A stretch of 43,133 nt of DNA from Vannielia litorea (GCF_018424695.1 NZ_QTNQ01000030.1:1-43133), one strand, 5' to 3'. Numbered from the stretch's first letter, positions 20,674 to 29,670 are shown. Notes: generated from the sequence alone by a model not told the origin. Numbers and translations: made by a program.

Positions 20674-20982
20674 TCAGGCGTCTTTCTCGCCGGTGGGGAT
20701 AAGCGCCTCTTCGACCAGTTCGAAGGCCTTGCCGGAGGCGACGAGGCAGGTCATGCCGTTGGGCAGGGTCACCGTCACCGTCCAGGTGCCGCTTTCGAGG
20801 TTGGCGAAGGTTTCCACCACCTGGTTGTTCGCGCCCAGACCGATGGCCTGGCGGCTCTCGCCGTAGCCGTCGGCGAGCCGGGCCACCACCTTTTCACGGT
20901 GGGCGCAGTTGCGGTTCTGGGCCTCGGCCCCGGTGGCGGCGAGGCAGGCGAAGCCCGCAGCGATGAAGAGAAGTTCTTTCAT
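20674..20982 (-). CDS. Small secreted hypothetical protein
   Basis: 102 residues. A signal peptide MKELLFIAAGFACLAATGAEA is cleaved near residue 21. The mature part is beta-rich: NCAHREKVVARLADGYGESRQAIGLG, then SGTWTVTVTLPNGMTCLVASGKAFE, with two Cys that could pair. I recognise it as the kind of short exported protein common in Rhodobacteraceae, but no function is known. The ATG at 20982 marks the signal peptide start; the longer in-frame extension is rejected. It is convergent with the permease gene and divergent from mcl2. Confidence 0.65.
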   Translation of the reverse strand: MKELLFIAAGFACLAATGAEAQNRNCAHREKVVARLADGYGESRQAIGLGANNQVVETFANLESGTWTVTVTLPNGMTCLVASGKAFELVEEALIPTGEKDA

Positions 20983-21314
20983 GGTCCAAACCCTTTTTGA
21001 CAGCGTGGCCCCATGTCGGGCGTGCCCGGCTTTGCCGGTGGCATGGGTGGCGCATTCGGCGCCGGTCATTCAAGGTCGGACTGATTATTGCCGTCTGTCT
21101 TGGCGGCCCTGCCAAGAACGGCCCTCCAGTCGCCCGACTCGGCAATGATGCTGCGCCGGAAGTGGTGAGCATCTCGTTAACCCACCTTGACGGCGCCGCA
21201 GGGGTGCATTTGGCAAGACCGAAAGTTGCCATTTCGTCTTAGTTTCAGAAATGATCTTGCGCGGCGGCGCAGCATTTGGTCTTTCTGCACCCGCACCAAG
21301 CCCGGAGAGAATCA
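20983..21314. other. Intergenic region between secreted-protein gene and mcl2
   Basis: About 330 bp with divergent genes on each side. It holds an inverted repeat at 21211-21231 (listed separately) and AT-richer sequence at about 21226-21260 that may contain the mcl2 promoter. No gene or RNA is supported here. Confidence 0.5.
21211..21231. promoter_or_regulatory. Inverted repeat TGGCAA-N9-TTGCCA upstream of mcl2
   Basis: Perfect 6-bp arms (21211-21216 and 21226-21231) are separated by 9 bp, about 84 bp before the mcl2 ATG. Size and spacing fit a dimeric regulator site for an EMC-pathway gene. No factor can be assigned, and no second copy was noticed in the window. Confidence 0.35.
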
Positions 21315-22181
21315 ATGCCCGCCACACGCCCATACCGCTCGCTGCTCTACATCCCAGGCTCCAAGCCTCGCGCGCTGGAGAAGGCGGCCACGCTGCCCTG
21401 CGATGCGATCATCTTCGATCTGGAAGACGCGGTGACGGCAGAGGCCAAGGACGAGGCACGTGCCCTGCTGGCCGAAACCCTCCCCGGGGCCGACTACGGC
21501 CCGCGTGCCCGCATCGTCCGCGTCAACGGGGCCGACACGCAATGGGGCGCGGCGGATCTTGAGGCCATCTGCCCGGTTGCGCCGGACGCGATCCTGCTGC
21601 CCAAGGTCAGCCACCCCGACGAGATCGCGGCGGTGAAGGCGCAGCTCGACGCGGCAGGGGCGACCAACACCAAGATCTGGGCGATGATGGAAACACCGAT
21701 GGGCATCTTCAACGCGCTTTCCATCGCGCAGGCCCCGGGCATGGGCGGCTTCGTGATGGGCACCAACGATCTCGCCAAGGAGCTGAACTGCCGCAGCCGG
21801 GCTGACCGGCTGCCGATGATGTTTGCCCTCCAGCAATGCCTCATGGCCGCCCGCGCCGCCGGGATCGTGGCGATTGACGGCGTCTACAACGCCTTCAAGG
21901 ACGACGACGGGCTGAAGGCCGAATGCGCACAGGGCCGCGACCTTGGCTTTGACGGCAAGACCCTGATCCACCCCGCGCAGCTTGAGATCACCAACGCTGC
22001 CTTCGCCCCCTCGGAGAGCGAGATCGACCTCGCCCGCCGCCAGATCGCCGCCTTCGAGGAAGTCGAGGCGAGCGGGCAGGGGGTGGCCGTGGTGGATGGG
22101 CGGATCGTGGAGAACCTCCACATCGAAACCGCCCGCGCCACACTCGCCAAGGCAGAGGCCATTGCGGCCATGGCGGAATGA
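21315..22181 (+). CDS. mcl2: HpcH/HpaI-CitE superfamily enzyme, probable (3S)-malyl-CoA thioesterase
   Basis: 288 residues. The start RSLLYIPGSKPRALEKAATLPCDAIIFDLEDAV is the CitE/malyl-CoA lyase signature, with Mg-binding Asp/Glu in FDLEDAV. RIVRVNG, MMETPMGIFNA and GKTLIHPAQ follow. Length and start fit the shorter Mcl2 type, known in Rhodobacter sphaeroides as a malyl-CoA thioesterase, better than the longer malyl-CoA lyase Mcl1. In R. sphaeroides Mcl2 is also encoded near mch and the TCA genes. It would release malate and CoA from malyl-CoA, completing apparent malate synthase activity. A lyase function is not excluded by sequence alone. The ATG at 21315 follows a GGAGAG ribosome site. 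Confidence 0.85.
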   Translation: MPATRPYRSLLYIPGSKPRALEKAATLPCDAIIFDLEDAVTAEAKDEARALLAETLPGADYGPRARIVRVNGADTQWGAADLEAICPVAPDAILLPKVSHPDEIAAVKAQLDAAGATNTKIWAMMETPMGIFNALSIAQAPGMGGFVMGTNDLAKELNCRSRADRLPMMFALQQCLMAARAAGIVAIDGVYNAFKDDDGLKAECAQGRDLGFDGKTLIHPAQLEITNAAFAPSESEIDLARRQIAAFEEVEASGQGVAVVDGRIVENLHIETARATLAKAEAIAAMAE

Positions 22182-22223
22182 GGTCAAAGTGAACGCAACA
22201 GTTCACTTGTTGAGGATACCCCG

Positions 22224-22784
22224 ATGGCACTCCCCCTCACCCTCCTGATCGCCGGCCTCGCGCTCTGGTGGCTCGCCCACCTCTTCAAGCGGATCTCCCC
22301 CGCGCGCCGGGCCGCCCTGGGCAACGGCGGCAAGGGCGCCGTGGCGCTGGCGCTCCTCGCGGCCATCGTGCTGATGACCTTCGGCATCCGCACCGCCGAT
22401 GCATCGCCAGACATCTGGTATCCGCCCTACTGGCTGCGGCACCTGAACAATCTGCTCGTGCTGATCGCGCTCTACTTCACCTCGCCCGGCCCGTCGAAAG
22501 GCGCGCTCTTCTACAGGATGCGCCACCCCATGCTCTTCGGCTTCGCGCTCTGGGCCTTCGCGCACCTGCTCGTCAACGGCGACCTCGCCACCATGATCCT
22601 CTTCGGCGCGCTGCTCGTCTGGGCGCTGGTGGAAATGGTGGTCATCAACCGCGCCGAGCCGGAATGGACCCCTCCGCCGAAAGGCTCCATCGCCAAGGAT
22701 GCGATGTTCCTTGCCATCTCGGTGCTTCTGCTCGGCCTGATCGGCTGGGTCCACGGCCTGCTTGGCTACCCTGTGTTTGGATAA
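22224..22784 (+). CDS. NnrU-family membrane protein
   Basis: 186 residues, with five to six hydrophobic segments. It carries the NnrU-type centre, with WLRHLNNLLVLIALYF and YRMRHPMLFGFALWAFAHLLVNGDLATMILFGALLVWALVEM. The RHP...HLLVNGD pattern is shared with isoprenylcysteine-methyltransferase-like and NnrU/DUF1295 membrane proteins. NnrU was named for a link to nitric oxide metabolism, but its role is unclear and no denitrification gene is in the window. It lies 42 bp after mcl2 and 4 bp before the DUF1737 gene, so it is probably in one operon with mcl2 and mch. Confidence 0.85.
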   Translation: MALPLTLLIAGLALWWLAHLFKRISPARRAALGNGGKGAVALALLAAIVLMTFGIRTADASPDIWYPPYWLRHLNNLLVLIALYFTSPGPSKGALFYRMRHPMLFGFALWAFAHLLVNGDLATMILFGALLVWALVEMVVINRAEPEWTPPPKGSIAKDAMFLAISVLLLGLIGWVHGLLGYPVFG

Positions 22785-22788
22785 CCCC

Positions 22789-22992
22789 ATGAAACTCTAC
22801 CGCTTTCTCACTGAAGACGACACCTCGGCCTTCTGTCACAAGGTCACCGCCGCGCTAAACAAGGGCTGGTCGCTGCATGGCGACCCGCAATACAGCTTCG
22901 ACGCCTCCAACGGAGTGATGCGCTGCGGGCAGGCCGTGGTGAAAGAGGTCGAGGGCACCTACACACCCGACACCAAGCTGGGGGAACATTGA
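22789..22992 (+). CDS. DUF1737 small protein
   Basis: 67 residues: MKLYRFLTEDDTSAFCHKV, then LNKGWSLHGDPQYSFD and RCGQAVVKEVEG. The Trp-Gly-Asp-Pro centre is the DUF1737 pattern. The family is small, soluble and uncharacterised. The start is the ATG at 22789, 4 bp after the NnrU stop. Its TGA overlaps the mch ATG (TGATG), implying coupled translation with mesaconyl-CoA hydratase. A functional link to Mch is suggested only by this position. Confidence 0.85.
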   Translation: MKLYRFLTEDDTSAFCHKVTAALNKGWSLHGDPQYSFDASNGVMRCGQAVVKEVEGTYTPDTKLGEH

Positions 22993-24026
22993 TGAGCAAA
23001 ACCAACGCGGGCCGGTTCTTCGAGGATTACAAGCTGGGCGAGGTGATCCGCCACGCCGTGCCGCGCACCGTGGCCGAGGGCGAGCGGGCGCTCTACCACG
23101 CGCTCTACCCGGCCCGCCACGCGCTCTATTCTTCTGATGCCTTCGCGGGCGATTGCGGGCTGGACGGCTCGCCGCTCGACGATCTCATCACTTTCCACGT
23201 GGTCTTCGGCAAGACCGTGCCCGACATCTCGCTCAACGCCGTCGCCAACCTTGGCTACGCCGAGGGCCGCTGGCTGAAGCCTGTCTATGCGGGCGATACG
23301 CTGGCCTCCGAGTCCGAGGTGATCGGCCTCAAGCAAAACTCCAACGGCAAGTCGGGCGTCGTCTATGTGCGCACCACGGGCCGCGACCAGCTTGGCGAGC
23401 CCGTGCTGGAGTATGTGCGCTGGGTCATGGTGCGCAAGCGCGATGCCGAGGCCCCGGCGCCGGAAACGGTGATCCCCGATCTGGCAAAGGTGGTGGCACC
23501 CGAGGATCTGGTGGTGCCCGAGGGCCTCACCTTCACAGGATATGACTTCACCGCCGCCGGCGAGCCGCACCGCTGGGGGGATTATGCCAAGGGCGAGGTG
23601 ATCGACCACGTCGACGGGGTGACCATCGAGGAGGCCGAGCACATGCTGGCCACCCGGCTCTGGCAGAACACCGCCAAGGTGCATTTCGACGCCACCTTTC
23701 GCGAAGACGGCAAGCGCCTGATCTACGGCGGCCACGTGATTTCATTGGCGCGCGCCCTCTCGTTCAACGGCCTCGCCAACGCCCAGATGCTTGTGGCGAT
23801 CAATGGCGGGGCGCACGCCAACCCCTGCTTCGCCGGCGACACGGTGCGCGCCTGGACAGAGGTGCTCGATACGGCAGCCCTCACCGAAGACATCGGCGCG
23901 CTCCGCCTCCGCCTCGTGGCGGTGAAAGGGGCCGAAACGCTGGCCGGGGATCTGAAGGGCGACGACGGCAAGTACCTGCCCCACGTGCTGCTCGACCTCG
24001 ACTACTGGGCGCTGATCCCGCGGTAG
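22992..24026 (+). CDS. mch: Mesaconyl-CoA hydratase (MaoC-like double hot-dog)
   Basis: 344 residues, equal in size to characterised Mch enzymes. It hydrates mesaconyl-CoA to beta-methylmalyl-CoA in the EMC pathway. The N-terminal segment GRFFEDYKLGEVIRHAVPRTVAEGE is a MaoC hot-dog start, with DDLITFHVVFGKTVPDIS the first half. The second half includes VEEAEHMLATRLWQNTAKVHFD and GGHVISLARALSFNG. A TTG codon just before the ATG is ignored; the ATG at 22992 overlaps the DUF1737 stop by one nucleotide. The neighbours mcl2 upstream and the succinate dehydrogenase genes downstream support the assignment. Confidence 0.95.
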   Translation: MSKTNAGRFFEDYKLGEVIRHAVPRTVAEGERALYHALYPARHALYSSDAFAGDCGLDGSPLDDLITFHVVFGKTVPDISLNAVANLGYAEGRWLKPVYAGDTLASESEVIGLKQNSNGKSGVVYVRTTGRDQLGEPVLEYVRWVMVRKRDAEAPAPETVIPDLAKVVAPEDLVVPEGLTFTGYDFTAAGEPHRWGDYAKGEVIDHVDGVTIEEAEHMLATRLWQNTAKVHFDATFREDGKRLIYGGHVISLARALSFNGLANAQMLVAINGGAHANPCFAGDTVRAWTEVLDTAALTEDIGALRLRLVAVKGAETLAGDLKGDDGKYLPHVLLDLDYWALIPR

Positions 24027-24088
24027 AAATCGACCGTCTGGCAAAGCCTGAGGCGCGACCGGCGGAAAAGGGCAATAGCGTTCACATT

Positions 24089-24119
24089 TGTGATCACGCC
24101 TCTGAAAATTGTGATCACA
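24089..24119. promoter_or_regulatory. Tandem TGTGATCACA operator-like boxes upstream of sdhC
   Basis: TGTGATCACG (24089-24098) and TGTGATCACA (24110-24119, inside the 12-bp palindrome TTGTGATCACAA) have centres exactly 21 bp apart. This duplicates the sucC arrangement in sequence and spacing. They lie 190-221 bp before the sdhC ATG, in a 283-bp gap without any gene. Regulation of the sdh operon by a dimer pair bound on one face of the helix is inferred. Confidence 0.7.
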
Positions 24120-24309
24120 AGGCTGAAAAAACGCCCTGTTAGCGCCCGAACTCGGACTGTTTTTCATCGGTTTAGCTCGTGACTCGCCCGGCGAAAAATG
24201 CCAATTGAAGAACGCAGCACGCCTGCGCGGCCCCTCCGCGCGGCACGCCACCCAATGCGCCGCGCCCCGGCCGCCCTGGCCCGGAGCCGCGCCAAACAGG
24301 AGAGCGTTC

Positions 24310-24696
24310 ATGGCAGATATGAACCGGGACCGCCCGCTATCGCCCTTCATGATCGGCCCGTATTACCGCCCGCAGATGACCTCGATGACCTCGATCATCA
24401 ACCGCATCACCGGGTCCGGGCTGGCCGTGGGGGCCCTTCTCGTCGTCTGGTGGCTCGTCGCCGCCGCCTCCGGCCCCGATTACTTCGCGTCCATCGACTG
24501 GCTCATCACCTCCTTCATCGGAGACCTGGTGATGTTCCTCTCCGTCTGGGCGCTCTGGTGGCACACGCTGGGCGGCATCCGGCACCTGATCTGGGACGCG
24601 GGCTACTGCCTTGACGTGGAAACCTCCGAAAAGCTGGGCTACTGCATCATCGGCGGTTCCATCCTCCTCACCCTTCTCACCGTCATCATCGTGTAA
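24310..24696 (+). CDS. sdhC: Succinate dehydrogenase cytochrome b556 subunit
   Basis: 128 residues with three membrane helices (about 33-55, 65-85 and 105-127). The N-terminal RPLSPFMIGPYYRPQMTSMTSIINRITG motif includes the ubiquinone-site Ser/Arg region. WWHTLGGIRHLIWDAG carries the heme-ligand His. It anchors SdhAB to the inner membrane together with SdhD. The ATG at 24310 is preceded by AGGAGAG; codons further upstream in frame are not family-like. It is the first gene of the sdh operon, downstream of paired TGTGATCACA boxes. Confidence 0.95.
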   Translation: MADMNRDRPLSPFMIGPYYRPQMTSMTSIINRITGSGLAVGALLVVWWLVAAASGPDYFASIDWLITSFIGDLVMFLSVWALWWHTLGGIRHLIWDAGYCLDVETSEKLGYCIIGGSILLTLLTVIIV

Positions 24697-24708
24697 GGGG
24701 GCAGCACC

Positions 24709-25083
24709 ATGGCATTTCTGACCGACCGCAAACGCGCCGAGGGCATGGGCTCCGCCAAATCCGGAACCGAGCACCACTGGCACATGCAGATCTCCAGCTA
24801 CGCGCTGGTCATCCTCACCCCGCTCTTCCTGCTCACCTTCGGGCCGCAGCTCGGGAACGACTATGAAACCGTCATCGCCCATTTCGCCCGGCCCTGGCCG
24901 GCGATCATCTGCGGGCTGATGGTGGTGGTCGGCATGTGGCACTTCCGCCAGGGCTTCCAAGCGGTGATCGACGATTACGTGTCCACCATGATGACCCGCA
25001 AGCTCTGCATCATCGCGCTGGCCTGCTTCAGCTACGGCGTAATGGCCGCCGGGGTCTTCGCCCTGGTCAAGCTGGCGCTCTGA
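24709..25083 (+). CDS. sdhD: Succinate dehydrogenase hydrophobic membrane anchor subunit
   Basis: 124 residues with three hydrophobic helices at about residues 27-46, 58-82 and 98-122. KSGTEHHWHMQISSYALVILTP is the SdhD signature, and HFRQGFQAVIDDYV lies before the last helix. It pairs with SdhC to hold heme b and ubiquinone. The gene follows sdhC by 12 bp with a GGGGG ribosome site. sdhA begins 63 bp downstream. Confidence 0.95.
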   Translation: MAFLTDRKRAEGMGSAKSGTEHHWHMQISSYALVILTPLFLLTFGPQLGNDYETVIAHFARPWPAIICGLMVVVGMWHFRQGFQAVIDDYVSTMMTRKLCIIALACFSYGVMAAGVFALVKLAL

Positions 25084-25146
25084 GCGCCGACTGCGCCCCC
25101 GAACGAAGGTGCGAAAGCGCCCACGAGAACCGCAAGGACGAAAACG

Positions 25147-26952
25147 ATGGCAGCTTACGAATACGAGACGCACACCTATGACGTGGTGGTTGTGGGCGCG
25201 GGCGGCTCCGGCCTGCGGGCCACCCTCGGGATGGCCGAGCAGGGGCTGAAAACCGCTTGTGTCACCAAGGTCTTCCCGACCCGCTCCCACACCGTGGCGG
25301 CGCAGGGCGGCATCGCGGCCTCGCTCTCCAACATGGGCCCCGACCACTGGCAGTGGCACATGTATGACACCGTGAAGGGCTCTGACTGGCTCGGCGACAC
25401 CGACGCGATGGAATACCTCGCCCGCGAGGCCCCCAAAGCCGTCTACGAGCTTGAGCACTACGGCGTGCCCTTCTCGCGCACCGAGGAAGGCAAGATCTAC
25501 CAGCGCCCCTTCGGCGGCCACACCACCGAGTTTGGCGAGGGCCCGCCCGTGCAGCGCACCTGCGCCGCCGCCGACCGCACCGGCCACGCCATCCTGCACA
25601 CGCTGTACGGCCAGAGCCTGAAGCACAACGCCGAGTTCTACATCGAGTATTTCGCCATCGACCTGATCATGGGCGAAGACGGCGCTTGCCAGGGCGTGGT
25701 CTGCTGGAAGCTGGATGACGGCACGATCCACGTCTTCCGCGCCAAGATGGTGGTGCTGGCGACTGGCGGCTATGGCCGCGCCTACTTCTCCGCCACCTCC
25801 GCCCACACCTGCACCGGCGACGGCGGCGGCATGGCGGCCCGCGCGGGGCTGCCGCTGCAAGACATGGAATTCGTCCAGTTCCACCCTACCGGCATCTACG
25901 GCTCCGGCTGCCTCATCACCGAGGGCGCGCGCGGCGAGGGCGGCTACCTGACCAACTCCGAGGGCGAGCGCTTCATGGAGCGCTACGCGCCGACCTACAA
26001 GGACTTGGCTAGCCGCGACGTGGTCAGCCGCTGCATGACCATGGAAATCCGCGAGGGCAGGGGCGTGGGCAAGGAGAAAGATCACATCTTCCTCCACCTC
26101 AACCACCTGCCGCCCGAAACCCTAGCGGAGCGCCTGCCGGGCATCTCCGAGAGCGCCCGCATCTTCGCCGGGGTGGACCTGACGAAAGAGCCCATCCCGG
26201 TGCTGCCGACCGTGCACTACAACATGGGCGGCATCCCCACGAACTACTGGGGCGAAGTGCTGAACCCCACGGCGGATGACCCCGATGCCATCGCGCCCGG
26301 CCTCATGGCCGTGGGCGAAGCGGGCTGTGCCTCGGTGCACGGCGCCAACCGCCTCGGCTCCAACTCGCTGATCGACCTCGTGGTCTTCGGCCGCGCCGCC
26401 GCGATCCGCGCCGCAAAGGTGGTGGACCCGGCCAGCGCCAACCCCGACCTCAACACTGCCTCCGTCGAGGCCGCTTTGAGCCGTTTCGACAAGCTGCGCC
26501 ACGCCGATGGCTCGATCTCCACCGCCGAGCTGCGCGACGAGATGCAGCGCACCATGCAGGCCGACGCGGCGGTGTTCCGCACCGACAAGACGCTGGCCGA
26601 AGGCGTGGAAAAGATGAAGGCCGTGGCCGCCAAGATGGACGACATCAAGGTGACCGACCGCTCCCTCATCTGGAACTCCGACCTGATGGAAACGCTGGAG
26701 CTGACCAACCTCATGCCCAATGCACTCGCCACCATCGTCGGCGCCGAGGCCCGCAAGGAAAGCCGCGGGGCGCACGCCCACGAGGATTACCCCGACCGGA
26801 ACGACGACGAGTGGCGCAAACACTCCCTCGCCACGGTGGAGGGCAACGAGGTGAGCCTCAGCTACCGCCCGGTGCACCTCGATCCGCTCTCCAAGCAGGA
26901 AGACGGCGGCATCGACCTCAAGAAGATCGCGCCGAAGGCGCGGGTTTACTGA
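25147..26952 (+). CDS. sdhA: Succinate dehydrogenase flavoprotein subunit
   Basis: 601 residues, full length. The FAD-binding GAGGSG is at residues 17-22. Covalent FAD attachment occurs at His48 in [21 protein letters not shown], the active-site RxxxxGEGGYL region and [21 protein letters not shown] are all present. It oxidises succinate to fumarate. Unusually, sdhB is not next; three non-TCA genes (glycosyltransferase, sulfotransferase, lipoprotein) stand between sdhA and sdhB. Confidence 0.98.
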   Translation: MAAYEYETHTYDVVVVGAGGSGLRATLGMAEQGLKTACVTKVFPTRSHTVAAQGGIAASLSNMGPDHWQWHMYDTVKGSDWLGDTDAMEYLAREAPKAVYELEHYGVPFSRTEEGKIYQRPFGGHTTEFGEGPPVQRTCAAADRTGHAILHTLYGQSLKHNAEFYIEYFAIDLIMGEDGACQGVVCWKLDDGTIHVFRAKMVVLATGGYGRAYFSATSAHTCTGDGGGMAARAGLPLQDMEFVQFHPTGIYGSGCLITEGARGEGGYLTNSEGERFMERYAPTYKDLASRDVVSRCMTMEIREGRGVGKEKDHIFLHLNHLPPETLAERLPGISESARIFAGVDLTKEPIPVLPTVHYNMGGIPTNYWGEVLNPTADDPDAIAPGLMAVGEAGCASVHGANRLGSNSLIDLVVFGRAAAIRAAKVVDPASANPDLNTASVEAALSRFDKLRHADGSISTAELRDEMQRTMQADAAVFRTDKTLAEGVEKMKAVAAKMDDIKVTDRSLIWNSDLMETLELTNLMPNALATIVGAEARKESRGAHAHEDYPDRNDDEWRKHSLATVEGNEVSLSYRPVHLDPLSKQEDGGIDLKKIAPKARVY

Positions 26953-26994
26953 GGCATCGGTGACAGGGCAGGGCACCATATTCCGGTGGGCGGC

Positions 26995-27750
26995 ATGATC
27001 GTCGCCAACCTCGCCACCTATCCACCGCGCGAGAGCAACCTCGCCGATGTGGTCGCGGCCATCCTGCCGCAGGTCAACCGGTTGAACATCGTGCTCAACC
27101 AGTATGACGCCCCGCTGGAGGCCTTTGCCGGCGAGGAGAAGATCGCCCAGATCATCCCCGATGAAGACCAGAAGGACGTGGGCAAGTTCTACCCCGATGT
27201 GACCGGGGCGGACTGGGTCTTCATGATCGACGACGACATGATCTACCCGCCCGATTTCGTGGCCAACTCCATCGCCGCGATGGAGGCGCTGGGCCCCGGC
27301 AAGTTTCTCGGTGGCTACCATGGCTCGCTCTACTACGAGCCGCAGTTCAGCCTCGCGCCCAAGGCGCTGCTGAAATACCTGCGCTACAAGCCGGTCAACA
27401 TCGCCGATTATCGCAAGCCCTTCCGCTTCTACGAGGCGCTGGAAAAGCCCACCGTGGTTGACCAGATCGCCACCAATGCGGCGGTGATGCGCGGTGAGGA
27501 TTTTCCGCTGCACAGCTACATGGCCGGCAGCCAGAAATTCGTCGACGTGCGCCTGGCCCGCTGGTGCTTCGAGCGGGGCATCACCCCCGTCTGCCTGCCT
27601 CGCGCCGCCGGTTGGCTGGGCGAGGTGCGCTTCGAGGAAACCATCTTTCGCGGCTTTACCCGCCAGAACCCGCCGCATGTGGCCGAGGAAATCTGGACCT
27701 ACGCGCTCAAGGTGCAGGGCCGGGGCCAACCGGTGGAGGCCGCCCGCTGA
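26995..27750 (+). CDS. GT-A glycosyltransferase-like protein between sdhA and sdhB
   Basis: 251 residues from the ATG at 26995 (a GTG at 26986 is also possible). The start MIVANLATYPPRESNLADVVAAILPQVNRLNIVLNQYD is a family 2-like Rossmann core. FMIDDDMIYPPDF (IDDDM at 78-82) is the metal-binding DxD site. Its length indicates a minimal catalytic domain without membrane segments. The TGA overlaps the ATG of the sulfotransferase gene (TGATG), indicating a coupled pair that could build and sulfate a surface glycan or modify a protein. Donor and acceptor are unknown. Confidence 0.75.
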   Translation: MIVANLATYPPRESNLADVVAAILPQVNRLNIVLNQYDAPLEAFAGEEKIAQIIPDEDQKDVGKFYPDVTGADWVFMIDDDMIYPPDFVANSIAAMEALGPGKFLGGYHGSLYYEPQFSLAPKALLKYLRYKPVNIADYRKPFRFYEALEKPTVVDQIATNAAVMRGEDFPLHSYMAGSQKFVDVRLARWCFERGITPVCLPRAAGWLGEVRFEETIFRGFTRQNPPHVAEEIWTYALKVQGRGQPVEAAR

Positions 27751-28565
27751 TGGCCCGCCTCATGTGCTTTGCCACCCACCACAAGTCCGGCACCGTCTGG
27801 ACGCGGCGGACGATCCAGGCCATGGGCCGCGCCTTCGGGCTGGACTGGCACGGCATCTGGCGCGACGAGGCGATGCGGAAGGTGCCCGAGGAGGGCCGCG
27901 CCTTTCTCGTCAACTGGGCGGGCTACTTCCCGCAGGAGCTCTGGGCGCGCGATGACGTGGCCTTCGTGCACATCATCCGTGACCCGCGCGACATCCTGCT
28001 CTCGGGCTGCGTCTACCACCACTTCGCCGCCAGGGAAGGCGAGAAATGGCTGCACGAGCCACGCGATGATCTGCGCGGGCAGAGCTACCAGAAGCACCTC
28101 AACGCGATTGAGGGCGACGAGGCCAAGCTGCTCTTCGAGATGGAGGGCAAGCACCGCGAAACGGTGGAGGAAATGCGCGCCTGGCCCTGGGGCGATCCGC
28201 GCATCTTCGAGCTGAAATACGAAGACATGATGGAAGACACCGACTGCTCCCTCTTCGGCGCCGCCATGGCCCACCTCGGGCTGGAGGGCGAAGAGCTGGA
28301 AACGGCCAGGCGGCTGTTCTGGGAGCAGTCGCTCTTCGGCGGCATGGCCAAGATCGATGACCGCCCCCGCCACCTCATGGGCCATGTCGCAAGCGAAGGG
28401 GCGCTCAAGCGGTGGCAAAGCGAGTTGCCGCCCGCCGTGGCCGAGGTTTACGCTGAGCGCTACGGGGCCGACCTTGCCGCGCTGGGCTACGAGGCTGACG
28501 ACAGCTGGCTTGCGCGGCTTCAGGCTCCGGCTCCTGCCGAGCCGCATGAAAGGGCCCACCCATGA
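27750..28565 (+). CDS. PAPS-dependent sulfotransferase-family protein
   Basis: 271 residues. The 5'-phosphosulfate-binding loop is HHKSGTVW at residues 10-17, a variant of the PKSGTTW motif. The 3'-phosphate site is IIRDPRDILLSG with RDPRD at 77-81. FELKYEDMMED and a late G(H/K)xxSEGALKRW-type stretch complete the fold. No signal or membrane segment is present, so it is a cytoplasmic PAPS-using enzyme. The start codon overlaps the preceding glycosyltransferase stop, and its own stop overlaps the lipoprotein ATG (ATGA). The glycan or other acceptor cannot be deduced. Confidence 0.85.
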   Translation: MARLMCFATHHKSGTVWTRRTIQAMGRAFGLDWHGIWRDEAMRKVPEEGRAFLVNWAGYFPQELWARDDVAFVHIIRDPRDILLSGCVYHHFAAREGEKWLHEPRDDLRGQSYQKHLNAIEGDEAKLLFEMEGKHRETVEEMRAWPWGDPRIFELKYEDMMEDTDCSLFGAAMAHLGLEGEELETARRLFWEQSLFGGMAKIDDRPRHLMGHVASEGALKRWQSELPPAVAEVYAERYGADLAALGYEADDSWLARLQAPAPAEPHERAHP

Positions 28566-28879
28566 TCCGCCGCGCCATTCCCCTCCTGTTGCTCGCCCTC
28601 GCCGCCTGCGACGCCAACCCCGTGGACATCGTCGCGCGGGAGGCGGCAAAGAGCGTGGTGCGCCCCATCGTGCAGGAAAAGCTGCCCGGCGTGCCGCCCG
28701 ATCTGGTCACCGAATGCCTGATCGACAACATGAGCGCGGGCGAAATCTCGACGCTGGCGCAGGAGGCCGCCACCGGCATCTCGCCGCGCTCGACCGAAAT
28801 CGTTGTGGCCACCGCCCAACGCCCCGAAGCTATCAATTGTATCACGCGGGAAGGTCTCCCGCTGATCCTGAACGGATAG
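28562..28879 (+). CDS. Small putative lipoprotein before sdhB
   Basis: 105 residues. The N-terminus MIRRAIPLLLLALAAC is a lipobox signal with the lipidated Cys at residue 16. The mature part is a short helical domain with two more Cys (VTECLIDNMSAGE and INCITREG) that could form a disulfide. No known domain is recognised. It overlaps the sulfotransferase stop by 4 nt and ends 11 bp before sdhB, so it is cotranscribed with the sdh genes. Confidence 0.75.
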   Translation: MIRRAIPLLLLALAACDANPVDIVAREAAKSVVRPIVQEKLPGVPPDLVTECLIDNMSAGEISTLAQEAATGISPRSTEIVVATAQRPEAINCITREGLPLILNG

Positions 28880-28890
28880 GAGCCTGACCC

Positions 28891-29670
28891 ATGGTCCAGC
28901 TGACACTGCCCAAGAACTCCCGCATCACCACCGGCAAGACCTGGCCGAAGCCCGAAGGGGCGACCAATGTGCGGAAGTTCCAGATCTACCGCTACGATCC
29001 GGACTCGGGCAAAAACCCGGCGGTCGATACCTATTTCATCGACATGGACCAATGCGGCCCGATGGTTCTGGACGCGCTGATCAAGATCAAGAACGAGATC
29101 GACCCCACGCTTACCTTCCGCCGCTCCTGCCGCGAGGGCATCTGCGGTTCCTGCGCGATGAACATCGACGGCATCAACACGCTGGCCTGCATCTACGGCA
29201 TGGACGAGATCAATGGCGACGTGAAGATCTACCCGCTGCCGCACATGCCCGTGGTGAAGGATCTCATCCCCGATCTCACCCATTTCTACGCCCAGCACGC
29301 CTCGATCATGCCCTGGCTGGAAACCAAGACGCAGCGGCCCGAGAAGGAGTGGAAGCAGTCTATCGAAGACCGCAAGAAGCTCGACGGCCTCTATGAATGC
29401 GTGATGTGCGCCTCCTGCTCCACCGCCTGCCCGAGCTACTGGTGGAACTCCGACCGCTACCTCGGCCCCGCCGCGCTGCTCCACGCCTACCGCTGGATCA
29501 TCGACAGCCGCGACGAGGCCACCGGCGAGCGGCTGGACGACCTTGAAGACCCCTTCAAGCTTTACCGCTGCCACACCATCATGAACTGCGCCAAGACCTG
29601 CCCCAAGGGCCTGAACCCGGCCAAGGCCATCGCGCATATCAAGAAGATGATGGTCGAACGCGTCGTTTGA
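28891..29670 (+). CDS. sdhB: Succinate dehydrogenase iron-sulfur subunit
   Basis: 259 residues. The N-terminal ferredoxin domain holds the [2Fe-2S] cysteines in [16 protein letters not shown] with a later Cys (LAC). The C-terminal domain holds [16 protein letters not shown] and [14 protein letters not shown] for the [4Fe-4S] and [3Fe-4S] clusters. It passes electrons from SdhA to ubiquinone. It is separated from sdhA by three foreign-looking but GC-matched genes. Its last ten codons plus stop recur 81 bp downstream with only synonymous changes. Confidence 0.98.
   Translation: MVQLTLPKNSRITTGKTWPKPEGATNVRKFQIYRYDPDSGKNPAVDTYFIDMDQCGPMVLDALIKIKNEIDPTLTFRRSCREGICGSCAMNIDGINTLACIYGMDEINGDVKIYPLPHMPVVKDLIPDLTHFYAQHASIMPWLETKTQRPEKEWKQSIEDRKKLDGLYECVMCASCSTACPSYWWNSDRYLGPAALLHAYRWIIDSRDEATGERLDDLEDPFKLYRCHTIMNCAKTCPKGLNPAKAIAHIKKMMVERVV

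Noticed and set aside
24337..27729. Two long minus-strand open frames opposite the sdh genes
   Set aside because: SdhC/D/A and the glycosyltransferase on the plus strand are clear; the opposite frames are shadows.
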